64,000 bases of DNA from Dyadobacter sp. CY356 (GCF_021440195.1 NZ_JAJTSZ010000006.1:1-64000); one strand, 5' to 3'; positions 9,257-18,772 are shown, numbered from the stretch's first letter. The notes: a model not told the origin generated them from the letters alone. Translations and numbers: made by a program.

Positions 9257-9308
9257 ACTATCCTTTTGTATAGTACTTACAAATGTATAGCTTATTTATT
9301 TAAGTTTG
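9257..9308 (+). promoter_or_regulatory. Operator-like repeat and -7 element for the nitroreductase gene
   Basis: ACTAT-N8-ATAGT (9257-9274) is an inverted repeat in the HxlR/nitroreductase intergenic region, with a further GTATAG copy near 9285. TAAGTTTG at 9301-9308 fits the Bacteroidota -7 consensus TAnnTTTG and lies 29 bases before the ATG. The -33 element is weak, consistent with a regulated promoter. Confidence 0.45.
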
Positions 9309-9337
9309 CATATCGAAATTATAAAAATGAATTTGAA

Positions 9338-9970
9338 ATGAATAATCTGATAGAAACTTTGAACTGGCGTTATGCTGCCAAAAGAATGAATGGTGAGAAA
9401 GTACCAGCTGAAAAACTGAATGTAATCCTGGAAGCCATTAAACTTTCACCATCATCCACGGGTTTGCAGCCTTATACCATATTTGTTATTGAGGACGAGG
9501 AAGTTAAAGAAAAGATACAGAAAATTGCTTTCATGCAACCTCAGATTACGGAAGCTTCACACCTGATCGTTTTTGCTTCCTGGACAAAAATTACGGCTGA
9601 ACATATCGATGAATACATAAATCTGATTGCTGAAACCCGTGGAACTAGAGCTGAGTCCCTGGAAGGATTCAAGACGGCAATTACAAATGGAATCCTTAGC
9701 CGTAGTGAAGAGATTAACGCACAATGGGCGGCCCGCCAGGCCTATATTGCATTAGGAAATGGGCTTATAGCCGCAGCTTCCGTACAAGTTGATGCGACAC
9801 CAATGGAAGGGTTTGATGCCAATGCGCTGGATGAAATTTTGGGACTAAACGAAAAAGGTTTGCATGGTGTTGTGCTTATGACGCTGGGGTACCGTGACGC
9901 TGAAAATGACGTTTTAGCCAGCGCGAAAAAGGTAAGAAGACCACATGAAGAGCTTTTTGTTACCATCTGA
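9338..9970 (+). CDS. Nitroreductase-family NAD(P)H-dependent oxidoreductase
   Basis: An FMN-dependent oxidoreductase of 210 residues, NfsB/YdgI-like. The start MNNLIETLNWRYAAKRMN at ATG 9338 is chosen over an in-frame TTG at 9266, because the family begins with this helix and the promoter -7 element at 9301-9308 would lie inside the longer form. Family features: the RYAAKRMN phosphate/FMN-binding start, SPSSTGLQPY FMN contact, and GLHGVVLMTLGYR near the C-terminus. It probably reduces quinones or nitro compounds under HxlR control. Followed by a DsbA-family gene 42 bp downstream. Confidence 0.9.
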   Translation: MNNLIETLNWRYAAKRMNGEKVPAEKLNVILEAIKLSPSSTGLQPYTIFVIEDEEVKEKIQKIAFMQPQITEASHLIVFASWTKITAEHIDEYINLIAETRGTRAESLEGFKTAITNGILSRSEEINAQWAARQAYIALGNGLIAAASVQVDATPMEGFDANALDEILGLNEKGLHGVVLMTLGYRDAENDVLASAKKVRRPHEELFVTI

Positions 9971-10012
9971 TACAGGTCGTAAACATTGCTCAAACTAAAA
10001 CAGAAAGCAGTT

Positions 10013-10717
10013 ATGAAAGTTGAAATATGGAGTGATGTGATGTGTCCCTGGTGTTATATTGGAAAACGCAAGTTTGAAAAAGCACTGGAACAATTCCCAC
10101 AAAAAGACAGAATTGAAGTGGAATGGAAAAGTTTTCAGTTGAATCCTGACATGAAAACAGATCCGGATAGAAGCATTGTCGAATACCTTGCAGAAGTGAA
10201 AGGTTTCACTGTAGACCACGCAACGCAAATGCTGGATCATGTCACCAATGTGGCAGAAGAAGTTGGTCTGGAATATCATATGGATAAAACAGTTCTGGCC
10301 AATTCTTTTGACAGTCACCGTTTTATTCAGTTTGCCAAAAAAAATAATCTGGGAGATGCAGCGGAAGAACAATTGTTCCACGCCTATTTTACCGAAGGAA
10401 AAAACACGGCCGATCATGCCACGTTGATGGATCTTGGCACTAAAATCGGCCTGGAAGCCAGTGCAGTTAAAGATGTTCTTGAAAGCAATCAATATGCGGA
10501 GGATGTCCGGAAAGATATTTATGAAGCACAGCAAGTCGGCGTGCGTGGCGTTCCGTTTTTTGTTTTAGACAGAAAATATGCGGTATCAGGTGCACAGCAA
10601 TCCGATACATTTTTGAGCGCATTGCAACAATCTTTTCAGGAATGGGAGAAAGAAAATCCTGCTCCGTTAGTGAGCCTTGCAGATGGCGAGAGCTGCGACA
10701 TTGACGGAAACTGCTAA
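10013..10717 (+). CDS. FrnE-like DsbA-family oxidoreductase
   Basis: A thioredoxin-fold protein of 234 residues with active-site C11-P-W-C14 directly after the first strand (IWSDVMCPWC) and the cis-Pro loop GVRGVPFF. There is no signal peptide, so it is cytoplasmic like FrnE of Streptomyces/Deinococcus. ATG 10013 is preferred to TTG 9986. The C-terminal Cys pair (ESCDIDGNC) is an extra feature also seen in redox chaperone-type FrnE proteins. It probably forms one operon with the nitroreductase, giving a small redox-stress unit controlled by the HxlR protein (inference). Confidence 0.92.
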   Translation: MKVEIWSDVMCPWCYIGKRKFEKALEQFPQKDRIEVEWKSFQLNPDMKTDPDRSIVEYLAEVKGFTVDHATQMLDHVTNVAEEVGLEYHMDKTVLANSFDSHRFIQFAKKNNLGDAAEEQLFHAYFTEGKNTADHATLMDLGTKIGLEASAVKDVLESNQYAEDVRKDIYEAQQVGVRGVPFFVLDRKYAVSGAQQSDTFLSALQQSFQEWEKENPAPLVSLADGESCDIDGNC

Positions 10718-10740
10718 GCAGGTTTTCTTATTTTGATATA

Positions 10741-10784
10741 AAAGCCCGGAGACTGCGTTTTTTGCGCAGTAACCGGGCTTTTCT
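10741..10784 (+). terminator. Intrinsic terminator after the FrnE-like gene
   Basis: AAAGCCCGG and CCGGGCTTT pair, with an inner ACTGCG/CGCAGT stem, and a T-rich tail follows. It ends the nitroreductase/FrnE-like unit, 32 bases before the potassium channel gene. Confidence 0.85.
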
Positions 10785-10816
10785 TACATTGCCGGCTTAC
10801 TTCTCATCAATAAGCC

Positions 10817-11638
10817 ATGGCAATCAATCGTAACTCGCTGCGTGGAAAGCTTTTCATTATCATTTTTGGAGCAAATACTAAAAGAGGACGTCTGTTCGAC
10901 GTTTTTCTACTTTGGTTTATTCTGATCAGTATTCTGGTCGTTTGTCTGGAAAGTGTCCCAAAAATCCGTGATCGTTATGATTCTGTATTTTTCTATCTCG
11001 AAACGTTCTTCACAATCATTTTTACAATAGAATATTTTCTACGAATTTATAGTCACCCGAAGCCACTCAAATACCTGCTCAGTTTTTATGGTATTATAGA
11101 TTTGTTGTCCGTCATTCCATATTACCTCACCTACTTTTTACCCGCCAGCCACTATCTGATCACCATCAGAATTCTAAGACTTCTGCGCGTTTTCAGAATT
11201 CTGAAACTGAGCAGTTTTGTCCATCATGCGCAGGTACTTAAATCTGCCCTGGCTTCAAGTTTACAAAAAATAACCGTGTTTATGCTGTTCATCGTTGCCC
11301 TGGTTTTAATCATAGGCACGATTATGTATGTTGTTGAAGGCGAGGCAAACGGATTTACCAGTATTCCCCAGAGTATATATTGGGCCATCGTCACAATAAC
11401 AACGGTTGGTTACGGAGATCTTACCCCGCAAACACCGTTAGGACAGGTAATTTCATCCATAGTAATGATCATGGGTTATGCAATTATCGCAGTTCCCACT
11501 GGTATAGTAACAGTCGAAATGTCCAGATCGCAGCCGGTAGCTAAAAAGGTTAATGAGATAGAATGCTTGTCCTGCGCAAGATCAATGCCGTTTAATGCCA
11601 ATTTTTGCAGTAATTGCGGTCATCCGCTTAAAGAATAA
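10817..11638 (+). CDS. Voltage-gated K+ channel family protein with C-terminal zinc ribbon
   Basis: A six-transmembrane ion channel of 273 residues. The S4-like segment RILRLLRVFRILK (118-130) has regularly spaced Arg, and the pore carries the K+ selectivity filter TVGYGD (196-201). After S6 a short tail ends in a four-Cys zinc ribbon (C250, C253, C264, C267; SCARSMPFNANFCSNCG). The channel part resembles KvAP. The zinc ribbon is unusual as a channel regulatory domain and may gate or tether the cytosolic face; that is inference. Starts with ATG at 10817. Confidence 0.92.
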   Translation: MAINRNSLRGKLFIIIFGANTKRGRLFDVFLLWFILISILVVCLESVPKIRDRYDSVFFYLETFFTIIFTIEYFLRIYSHPKPLKYLLSFYGIIDLLSVIPYYLTYFLPASHYLITIRILRLLRVFRILKLSSFVHHAQVLKSALASSLQKITVFMLFIVALVLIIGTIMYVVEGEANGFTSIPQSIYWAIVTITTVGYGDLTPQTPLGQVISSIVMIMGYAIIAVPTGIVTVEMSRSQPVAKKVNEIECLSCARSMPFNANFCSNCGHPLKE

Positions 11639-11680
11639 TATATTTTCAATAATTCCGGAATTAAGCAGACACTCAACTTT

Positions 11681-14254
11681 ATGCGCGTAACCCTTTATAT
11701 ACTTCTCTTATGCTTCACAGTTTCCCTTTCCCAGGCCGGAGGAATAAAAGGACGTATTTCAAATAAAAACGGAGACGCGCTGCCTTATGCAGGAATTGTG
11801 GTGCATGGAACAAGTGAGGGGACTATTGCCAATGATGAGGGTCTGTACGAATTCACCCTGGCAGCAGGTACATATCAACTGGTTTTTCAGTATCTGGGAT
11901 TTAAAACGCTAACCCAGACCGTTGTTGTAGGCAATGATTTCAAAGAGTTAAACATCACGCTGGAAGAACAGGCGCTGAATCTTGGAGAATTTACGGTTGG
12001 AAATAAAAGAGAAGATCCCGCTTATACGATCATGCGGAAAGCGATTGCCAAGGCACGTTTTCATCAACTACAAATCAGGTCTTATCAGGCAAAGGTTTAT
12101 TCACGCAGTACAGCCCTGCCAACAAAAATTCCTTACCTGATTGAAAAAAGATTCAAAAAAGAAGGTATTCAGGAAGGGAAAGCGATCATTAACGAAAGCG
12201 TTGCAGAAATTCAGTACCGCCGCCCGAACAGTTTCAAACAGCATATTATTTCTACCAGAAATAGTCTGGATAATAGTATTCCTTCTCCGAACGAGTATAT
12301 TTTAGCCAGCTTGTATAGTCCTGAAATTGCCGGGACTATTTCACCACTTTCGCCAAAAGCATTTGCCTATTACAAGTTTGAATACGAAGGTTATTTTGAA
12401 GATCGGGGACAAATTATCAACAAGATAAAAGTAATTCCAAGAGCTTACGGCGAAGGCGTTTTCCGTGGAAGTTTGTACATCATCGACGACCGCTGGGCAA
12501 TACATAGCTATGATCTGGAAACGACCACGAGTGGACTGGATATTTTTGCCAAACAGATTTTCAATCCCGTTCAAAATATCTGGCTTCCCGTTAATCAGCA
12601 ATTCCGGATCAAAGGAAGTTATCTTGGTTTTGCCGGAGAGTTTAAATATCTCGTTTCTTTAACCTACCAAAAACTGGATATTGATCCGGGTTTGAAAGAA
12701 GAAATTGTTGTCAATGATCCAAAGGCTGATCCTGAAACTGCGGAAAAAGTGCGCAAGAAAAACCTGGAAAAAATGATACAGGAACAGAAAGCTTTTTCGA
12801 CCAAAAACCTGCGAAAGTATACCAAAGAATATGATAAGGAGTTAAAAAAAGAAAGGAAGAAGAATGGTGAAGATCCGCGTGTGGTTCGAGAGGATTCGAT
12901 CATTGTGGATTCTTCTGCAAACAAACGGGATACAACTTATTGGGAAAAGCTTCGCCCGGTGCCGTTGACAAATACCGAAGTTCAGAGTTACGCCTTGCAG
13001 GATAGTATTAAAATTGCCAAAGATGAGCGAAAAGCAAATGACCGGCCGGATTCTACGAATTTCAAACCGCATCACATTCTGCTTGGCAATACATATAAAT
13101 TAAGTAACAAAAACTCGGTTCATATAGAAAGTCCGTTTTTAGGATTTTATTACAATACCGTTGAAGGTTACGCGCTGAATCTGGCTGCGGAGTGGCAAAA
13201 GCAATGGGGCAAATCAAGCTATTTTTCCGTTCGGCCATATGCACGATATACATTTGGACGAGATAAATTTAACGGAAACCTTCAGATGAATGTTGGAAAT
13301 GCCAACTCAAATCTGATGGTCACTGCGGGGGAAATGGTAAACCAGATTAACCGGGACAATCCGATAACACCCTTTGGCAATACGATTTCAACGTTGATCT
13401 TTGAAAGAAACAGGGCAAAACTGTATCAATCCAAATTCGCAAAGGCGCAGTATGATATCCGTAATGTTTTTGATATCGTAAATATCAGTACCAGCCTGGA
13501 ATATGAACAGCGGAAGGAACTGTTCAATATGGAAAATATCAAATCCTATATTGACTGGCCAAAAAGAGCATTTTTGCCTAACCGACCGATAAATGATGAA
13601 GAAAACAATACCGGATTCCCGGATCATGATGCAATGATTTTCCAGATCAGCGCTGATATTCGTCCCTGGCGACGTTACGTTGTCAGAAATGGCGAGAAAC
13701 GGTATTTACGGACCAGAAAACCAGCATTCAGTATATTGTACAAAAGTGGATTGCCATTTGCGGGGGATGTAGATTACAAATTTTTGCAAGGCGGAATTCG
13801 GCAGGCCATTGAACTTGGTCCACGGAATTCGTTAAGTTATTCTGTAAAAGGCGGAGGATTTTTAAGCAAAAAGGAAATGTATTTTCCCGATTTCAGACAT
13901 TTCCTTGGAAACGAATCGTTTTTCCGAATGGGCGATCCGTTGACTCAGTTCCGTAGTTTGCCATATTATGAACACAGTACCAGACAGTGGTTTATTGAAG
14001 GTCATGCACTCTGGTCGATGCAACGGTTTTTGGTAACGCAGATTCCCGCTTTAAGATTGACAGGAATAAAGGAAACAGTTCAGGTTCATTATCTCTTCTC
14101 TCCTACTTCCCGACATTATTCTGAGCTGGTATATGGCCTGGATCACATTTTTAAATTCTTCCGTATCGAAACCGTCGCTCAGTTTGACGAAGCAAAATTG
14201 CAAAAAATAGAATTTCGGGTTGGGACGATATTTAGAATTTCGGATTTGAGATAA
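11681..14254 (+). CDS. DUF5686 / carboxypeptidase-regulatory-like outer-membrane protein
   Basis: An 857-residue exported protein. A signal peptide (about 1-19) is followed by a CarboxypepD_reg-like beta-sandwich (about 21-105; GIKGRISNKNGDALPYAGI, then GDFKELNITLEEQ), and then the long DUF5686 region with many aromatic-rich amphipathic strands. The final strands end in Arg (RISDLR), typical of outer-membrane barrels. DUF5686 proteins are widespread in Bacteroidota and lack a known activity. A charged, Lys-rich insertion at about 340-430 is probably an extracellular or periplasmic loop. Convergent with an M1 peptidase gene. Confidence 0.88.
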   Translation: MRVTLYILLLCFTVSLSQAGGIKGRISNKNGDALPYAGIVVHGTSEGTIANDEGLYEFTLAAGTYQLVFQYLGFKTLTQTVVVGNDFKELNITLEEQALNLGEFTVGNKREDPAYTIMRKAIAKARFHQLQIRSYQAKVYSRSTALPTKIPYLIEKRFKKEGIQEGKAIINESVAEIQYRRPNSFKQHIISTRNSLDNSIPSPNEYILASLYSPEIAGTISPLSPKAFAYYKFEYEGYFEDRGQIINKIKVIPRAYGEGVFRGSLYIIDDRWAIHSYDLETTTSGLDIFAKQIFNPVQNIWLPVNQQFRIKGSYLGFAGEFKYLVSLTYQKLDIDPGLKEEIVVNDPKADPETAEKVRKKNLEKMIQEQKAFSTKNLRKYTKEYDKELKKERKKNGEDPRVVREDSIIVDSSANKRDTTYWEKLRPVPLTNTEVQSYALQDSIKIAKDERKANDRPDSTNFKPHHILLGNTYKLSNKNSVHIESPFLGFYYNTVEGYALNLAAEWQKQWGKSSYFSVRPYARYTFGRDKFNGNLQMNVGNANSNLMVTAGEMVNQINRDNPITPFGNTISTLIFERNRAKLYQSKFAKAQYDIRNVFDIVNISTSLEYEQRKELFNMENIKSYIDWPKRAFLPNRPINDEENNTGFPDHDAMIFQISADIRPWRRYVVRNGEKRYLRTRKPAFSILYKSGLPFAGDVDYKFLQGGIRQAIELGPRNSLSYSVKGGGFLSKKEMYFPDFRHFLGNESFFRMGDPLTQFRSLPYYEHSTRQWFIEGHALWSMQRFLVTQIPALRLTGIKETVQVHYLFSPTSRHYSELVYGLDHIFKFFRIETVAQFDEAKLQKIEFRVGTIFRISDLR

Positions 14255-14264
14255 AAAAACCTCG

Positions 14265-14345
14265 GCTTTCGGCAGTCGGCCATCGAGTTACACGAAAACT
14301 TAATTTCCGGAATGTCGATAGCCGATTGCCGAAAGCCGAAAGCCA
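14265..14345. repeat. CGGCTTTCGGCAGTCGGC-type long hairpin (REP-like), between convergent genes
   Basis: The left arm (CGGCTTTCGGCAGTCGGC at about 14265-14285) and the right arm (GCCGATTGCCGAAAGCCG at about 14320-14340) form a stem of more than 20 bp with few mismatches. A relative with the same building blocks lies at 34172-34258. It probably also serves as transcription stop for both neighbours. Confidence 0.6.
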
Positions 14346-16211
14346 CTATCTTACTTCATTCACCTTTTCTCCCTTAAACCTCGGAGCAACTTTTGGCAAC
14401 GAAGGATAAGTATTATTTTCAGGATTCACATCCGCCATGCGATTGCTTGGATCAATAACGATTCTGTCTACATCAGTCATCGGGCGGTCTATCGAGAAAG
14501 TATATTCCGGATAAGTCCAGCCCCAATCGGCCAGTAATGTGGTTTTATAATAAAGCTTTTCAGACTTTTCTCCGCGCATCATTTCAAGCGGAATATAGAA
14601 ATTCTCCTGCGAACCATCTTTGTAGCTTACCACAATATCAAGCGGCATCGGCATTTGTCCGACTCTTTCAATCACAACATCGGTTTTTCCGGCATTGGAA
14701 ACCACTTCTTTGATACCATAATCGATCGTTTTGGTAGTACCGACAAAGTCCTCCCAATACCAGTCCAGTTCCAGTCCGGATTCTTTTTCCATAATCCTTT
14801 TCAGATCTGTCGGGTTTGGATGTTTGTATTCCCATTCTTTGAAATACCGTTTCATTCCACTTTCCAGTTTATCATTCCCGATGATATAACCAAGCTGATT
14901 CAGAAAAACGGCACCTTTGGAATAACTGGCGATACTGTAAGCTCTGTTGGTGTTATAATGATCTGCTTGTGTAGTTAGCGGCTCTTCCAGGCCAGACTTT
15001 ACAAGATTTCTGTAACTGGCCGTTGTTCCGCGCATAGGATCGGTCTTTGACTGGAATATTTCTGACAGAACAAGATTCTGGGCATAGGTTGTAAAGCCTT
15101 CGTCCATCCAGGAATATTTTGATTCATTTGTGCCCAACAATCCCTGAAACCAGCTATGTATGGATTCGTGAACGGCCACACTCACCAGACCTGCCAAATT
15201 TGAATGTCCGGTAATTAAAGTTGCCATTGGATATTCCATTCCACCATCACCACCCTGAATGATCGAATATTGTTTGTAAGGATACCGACCGAATTTCTGG
15301 TTCATGATCTTGAAAGACTGAACGGCCAGTGGTTCCATTTCTTTCCAGACGTTTGCCAGGGTATCGGTTTGATAGAAGAAATGCAGGTCAAGCTTGTCAT
15401 CCACTTTTACCACATCATGCTTGTAGTCGCGATCCGCAGCCCACATAAAATCATGAACTTCCGGTGCAATGAAATGCCAGGTCAATTTTTCTCCAGCTTT
15501 ATGAGGAACGTCATTTTTGCTGTAACCATAACCGATCTTTTCCGGGTTTTGGAGGTAACCCGTTGCTGCCACCAGATAAGAAGCATCCAAAGTAATTTTC
15601 ACATCAAAATCTCCCCAGACACCATAAAACTCTCGGGCAATGTAAGGATTTGCATGCCAGCCTTCATAATCATATTCGCAAAGTTTAGGATACCATTGAG
15701 CGACTGAATAATCAATTCCCTCGCTATTATTTCTTCCGTTTCTACGAATTTGAACTGGAACCTGCGCTTCAAATTCCATATCAAACGTATGCTGGGATTT
15801 TGGAAGTATTTTTTCATTCAAGGTCACTTCCAGTATCGTACCAACCACCTGATATTTTAGCGGCTTACCATTTTGTTTTAGCGATAGAATTTTTTCGTAT
15901 CCAATTTCATTTGGAGACAATTTTGAAATCCTGTCTTTCACACGCGGATCGGGATCGCTGATCATCCTCGAACGTACATCCATCTGGCTTCCCGGCTGGA
16001 ATGCGTTCATGTATAAATGGTAAAAAACTTTTGTAAGCGTATCAGGAGAATTGTTACTGTAAACCAGTTTCTGAACGCCTTTGTACTGATGTTTTGTAAC
16101 ATCAAAATCTACGTTCATTTGATACTTTACGCGCTGCTGCCAGCGATCCGATTGGGCAAAAGCAGCTGTGCAGGTTAACACAGTCAGTAAAACAAGAAGC
16201 AATCTATTCAT
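14346..16211 (-). CDS. M1-family zinc metallopeptidase (secreted)
   Basis: A 621-residue aminopeptidase-like protein with signal peptide (cleavage after AFAQ, residue 20). The zinc site is H348-E-x-x-H352 plus E371 in WMDEGF, and the GAMEN-type substrate loop is present as GGMEYPM (323-329), the form found in leukotriene A4 hydrolase-like and Bacteroidota-specific M1 enzymes. It is probably periplasmic or surface-exposed and trims peptides. The C-terminal part (about 470-621) is a beta-sandwich. It has no HEAT-like tail, unlike the second M1 gene at 27.8 kb. Starts with ATG at 16211. Confidence 0.93.
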   Translation of the reverse strand: MNRLLLVLLTVLTCTAAFAQSDRWQQRVKYQMNVDFDVTKHQYKGVQKLVYSNNSPDTLTKVFYHLYMNAFQPGSQMDVRSRMISDPDPRVKDRISKLSPNEIGYEKILSLKQNGKPLKYQVVGTILEVTLNEKILPKSQHTFDMEFEAQVPVQIRRNGRNNSEGIDYSVAQWYPKLCEYDYEGWHANPYIAREFYGVWGDFDVKITLDASYLVAATGYLQNPEKIGYGYSKNDVPHKAGEKLTWHFIAPEVHDFMWAADRDYKHDVVKVDDKLDLHFFYQTDTLANVWKEMEPLAVQSFKIMNQKFGRYPYKQYSIIQGGDGGMEYPMATLITGHSNLAGLVSVAVHESIHSWFQGLLGTNESKYSWMDEGFTTYAQNLVLSEIFQSKTDPMRGTTASYRNLVKSGLEEPLTTQADHYNTNRAYSIASYSKGAVFLNQLGYIIGNDKLESGMKRYFKEWEYKHPNPTDLKRIMEKESGLELDWYWEDFVGTTKTIDYGIKEVVSNAGKTDVVIERVGQMPMPLDIVVSYKDGSQENFYIPLEMMRGEKSEKLYYKTTLLADWGWTYPEYTFSIDRPMTDVDRIVIDPSNRMADVNPENNTYPSLPKVAPRFKGEKVNEVR

Positions 16212-16537
16212 TCTAATATACTATTTTTCAAATTTTAAATATCACGCAAATTACAGCTAATGACGCACTTGACAAGGTGAGAATCACATTTCACTATAAT
16301 ATTGCTATGACAACTATGAATAAGTCAATATTATTTCATTCTAATGTTTAATTTGTAACTTATTATACCAGTTATGCGTCTGTTCTGGGAATCAATTTCT
16401 ACACAAAAGCCCAATAATCTGGCTGCAAATGCACTTAGATCGGTAGTAATCAAATTAGTTATGGAAAACGAATATCTGGCACATAATTAGTATTAAAAGT
16501 TTCATACGCATTTATCAACTTAAACTATTTGTCAATT
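16212..16537. other. Intergenic stretch without a recognised gene
   Basis: AT-rich spacer between the divergently placed M1 peptidase and DUF1328 genes. It should hold both promoters. A 38-codon open frame on the + strand (16374-16490) has no ribosome-binding site or recognisable motif, and I do not call it. Confidence 0.5.
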
Positions 16538-16702
16538 ATGCTTAAATGGACAGTTATTTTTCTGATCGTTGCCATCATTGCCGGAGTACTTGGATTTGGT
16601 GGAATTGCAGCAGGAGCTGCCGGAATTGCTAAAATACTTTTCTTTGTTTTTTTAGTTTTATTTGTACTAAGCTTGATCAGCCGCGGAGTTGGTCGATCCT
16701 GA
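16538..16702 (+). CDS. DUF1328-family small membrane protein
   Basis: A 54-residue protein, small enough to be missed by length cut-offs: [13 protein letters not shown] at the start, a Gly/Ala-rich middle ([12 protein letters not shown]) and a second hydrophobic helix ([13 protein letters not shown]), ending GRS. This is the full length and pattern of the DUF1328 (YtjA-type) family: two transmembrane helices with a GFGGIAxGAAxIAK turn. Family members are often stress-induced membrane proteins of unknown role. A hairpin terminator follows 32 bases after the stop. Confidence 0.88.
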   Translation: MLKWTVIFLIVAIIAGVLGFGGIAAGAAGIAKILFFVFLVLFVLSLISRGVGRS

Positions 16703-16734
16703 GGAAATTAAAGAGACAGGTTATATATTGAAAA

Positions 16735-16758
16735 AAGCGAGCTGAAACAGCCCGCTTT
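16735..16758. terminator. Terminator between the DUF1328 gene and guaA
   Basis: AAGCGAGCTG and CAGCCCGCTT pair with one mismatch around a short AAA loop. It is flanked by A- and T-rich runs and separates two convergent genes, so it can serve both. Confidence 0.75.
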
Positions 16759-16784
16759 TCTTATTTTTAGACAAATTCAAAATC

Positions 16785-18314
16785 TTATTCCCACTCGATT
16801 GTTGCAGGTGGTTTTGAAGAAATATCGTAAACAACGCGGTTAACGCCTTTTACCTTATTGATAATATCATTAGAAACTTCTGCCAGGAAATCATAAGGCA
16901 AATGAGCCCAGTCTGCTGTCATACCGTCAACAGATGTCACAGCTCTTAACGCAACCACACTTTCGTAAGTACGCTCATCACCCATTACACCCACACTTTT
17001 AACAGGAAGAAGCATTACCCCAGCCTGCCAAACTTCATTATATAAATTCCATTTTCTCAATCCACCGATAAAAATGGCATCAACTTCCTGTAAAATCGCT
17101 ACTTTTTCAGGAGTGATTTCCCCCAAGATACGAATCGCCAGACCTGGTCCCGGGAACGGGTGGCGCCCTAAAATAGTCGGATCAATTTCCAAAGTTTTAC
17201 CAACCAGTCTTACTTCATCTTTAAACAAAGTATTTAGCGGCTCAACAATTTTCAGCTTCATAAAATCAGGCAAACCACCCACATTATGGTGCGATTTGAT
17301 TGTAGCAGAAGGACCCTTTACGGAAACCGATTCGATCACATCAGGATATATTGTTCCCTGACCCAGCCATTTCACATCCTCAATCAAATGTGATTCCTGA
17401 TCAAAAACATCAATAAATGCTTTTCCAATTGCTTTTCTTTTCGCTTCCGGATCAGACAAGCCGTCCAGTGCCTTATAAAACAAATCTTTTGCGTCAACAC
17501 CTTTGATATTTAAACCCATATCGCGGTAAGATTCCAAAACCTGCTCGTATTCGTCTTTTCTCAACAACCCGTTATCTACAAAAATACAAAACAGATTTTT
17601 ACCAATGGCCTGATGCACAAGCGTTGCCGCTACCGTAGAATCAACACCACCTGAAAGCGCCATCACAACACGGTCATTTCCAAGTTTCGCTTTAAGACTG
17701 CTAATGCTTTGTTCAACGAAAGCGTCTGCTGTCCAATCCTGTTTACATCCGCAAATTCCAACGACAAAGTTGTGCATTAACTGCTTTCCGTCGGTCGAGT
17801 GCGTCACTTCCGGGTGAAACTGAATACCGTAAGTAAGTTCATTTTCGATTTTGAAGGCAGCTACTTTTACAGATTCCGTTGAAGCAATAATATGAAAATC
17901 ATCAGGAATACTGACAATCGTATCACCATGCGACATCCACACCTGCGAAGTCTGAGAAATTCCGGTTAAAAGCGAAGAATCTTCGTCATCAATTTCCAAA
18001 CGGGCCCGGCCATATTCTCTGTGCTGGGAAGGTTTCACATCTCCGCCAAAAGAATGAGCCATGAGCTGAGCGCCATAACAAACACCCAGAATCGGCACTA
18101 TTTTCCTGAATTTATTGAAATCAAGATATGGCGCATCTTCATCCCTGACAGAGCAGGGGCTGCCTGAAAGAATAACACCTTTGATATTGGGAGTTAACTC
18201 CGGGAAGTTGTTGTATGGATGGATTTCACAATAAACATTGAGTTCCCGAACCCGACGCGCAATTAATTGCGTGTATTGTGAGCCAAAATCTAGAATAAGA
18301 ATCTGTTCAGTCAT
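16785..18314 (-). CDS. guaA: GMP synthase (glutamine-hydrolysing)
   Basis: Last step of guanine nucleotide synthesis: XMP + Gln + ATP to GMP, cytoplasmic, 509 residues. The class I glutamine amidotransferase domain has nucleophile C79 (GVCYGAQ) and H167/E169 (FHPEV). The ATP-pyrophosphatase domain starts with the P-loop SGGVDST (221-227), and the C-terminal dimerisation domain ends with the conserved [18 protein letters not shown] -7 element (18335-18342, minus strand) lies about 20 bases before the ATG, predicting a very short 5-prime leader. Confidence 0.97.
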   Translation of the reverse strand: MTEQILILDFGSQYTQLIARRVRELNVYCEIHPYNNFPELTPNIKGVILSGSPCSVRDEDAPYLDFNKFRKIVPILGVCYGAQLMAHSFGGDVKPSQHREYGRARLEIDDEDSSLLTGISQTSQVWMSHGDTIVSIPDDFHIIASTESVKVAAFKIENELTYGIQFHPEVTHSTDGKQLMHNFVVGICGCKQDWTADAFVEQSISSLKAKLGNDRVVMALSGGVDSTVAATLVHQAIGKNLFCIFVDNGLLRKDEYEQVLESYRDMGLNIKGVDAKDLFYKALDGLSDPEAKRKAIGKAFIDVFDQESHLIEDVKWLGQGTIYPDVIESVSVKGPSATIKSHHNVGGLPDFMKLKIVEPLNTLFKDEVRLVGKTLEIDPTILGRHPFPGPGLAIRILGEITPEKVAILQEVDAIFIGGLRKWNLYNEVWQAGVMLLPVKSVGVMGDERTYESVVALRAVTSVDGMTADWAHLPYDFLAEVSNDIINKVKGVNRVVYDISSKPPATIEWE

Positions 18315-18334
18315 AGAAAATGCGATATAAACCG

Positions 18335-18342
18335 CAAAGGTA
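18335..18342 (-). promoter_or_regulatory. -7 element of guaA
   Basis: Minus-strand TACCTTTG matches TAnnTTTG. No good TTG is seen at the usual -33 distance. The position predicts a leader of roughly 15 nt. Confidence 0.4.
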
Positions 18343-18445
18343 CAGTTTAACTATGACAGAAAGAAAAATATCAAAGAAACATATGAAATTACTTTTACCA
18401 CTATGGCTTAGCGAAGAAAATACTATATTATTTTACTATTAAGTC

Positions 18446-18477
18446 TTGTAAATAACTTTCTGTTTTTATTATATTTG
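18446..18477 (+). promoter_or_regulatory. Putative cold-shock gene promoter
   Basis: TTG at 18446-18448 and TATATTTG at 18470-18477 fit the Bacteroidota promoter form, with a 21-nt spacer (slightly long). The ATG is 26 bases after the -7 element, so the leader is much shorter than the thermosensing leader of E. coli cspA. Confidence 0.5.
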
Positions 18478-18503
18478 TTCAACAATTCACTATTACAATT
18501 TTT

Positions 18504-18695
18504 ATGAATCAAGGAACAATTAAATTCTTTAACGACGAAAAAGGATACGGTTTCGTTAAAGACGCAGAAACAGGACAAGATTATTTCGTACATATCTCTG
18601 GTCTTGTTGATGAAGTTCGCGAAAACGACGAAGTTACTTATGATCTTCAGGAAGGTCGCAAAGGACTGAACGCCGTGAATGTTAAGCTTGCATAA
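18504..18695 (+). CDS. Cold-shock domain protein (CspA family)
   Basis: A 63-residue single-stranded nucleic acid binding protein, cytoplasmic RNA chaperone. Both RNA-binding motifs are visible: RNP1 KGYGFV (13-18) and RNP2 YFVHIS (27-32). It ends ... GLNAVNVKLA as usual for Bacteroidota Csp proteins. It is monocistronic with its own promoter and a 15-bp perfect terminator. I do not assign a specific csp letter. Confidence 0.95.
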   Translation: MNQGTIKFFNDEKGYGFVKDAETGQDYFVHISGLVDEVRENDEVTYDLQEGRKGLNAVNVKLA

Positions 18696-18714
18696 TCAGG
18701 ACTTAATTAAAACC

Positions 18715-18747
18715 AAAAAAGGGTTTCCACATTGGAAACCCTTTTTT
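18715..18747. terminator. Intrinsic terminator after the cold-shock gene
   Basis: AAAAAAGGGTTTCCA and TGGAAACCCTTTTTT form a perfect 15-bp stem with a CAT loop between convergent genes. It can serve both directions. Confidence 0.9.
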
Positions 18748-18772
18748 GTTAGATATATTTTTTGAAATTTTA

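Noticed and set aside
9266..9337. Longer nitroreductase start at TTG 9266
   Set aside because: It would include the promoter -7 element, and the family begins at the RYAAKRMN helix close to ATG 9338.
9995..10534. 179-codon open frame antisense to the FrnE-like gene
   Set aside because: Cys/Phe/Ile-rich shadow composition, complementary to a clear DsbA-family protein.
16374..16490. 38-codon open frame between the M1 peptidase and DUF1328 genes
   Set aside because: No ribosome-binding site, no known motif and an ordinary length for chance in this AT-rich spacer.
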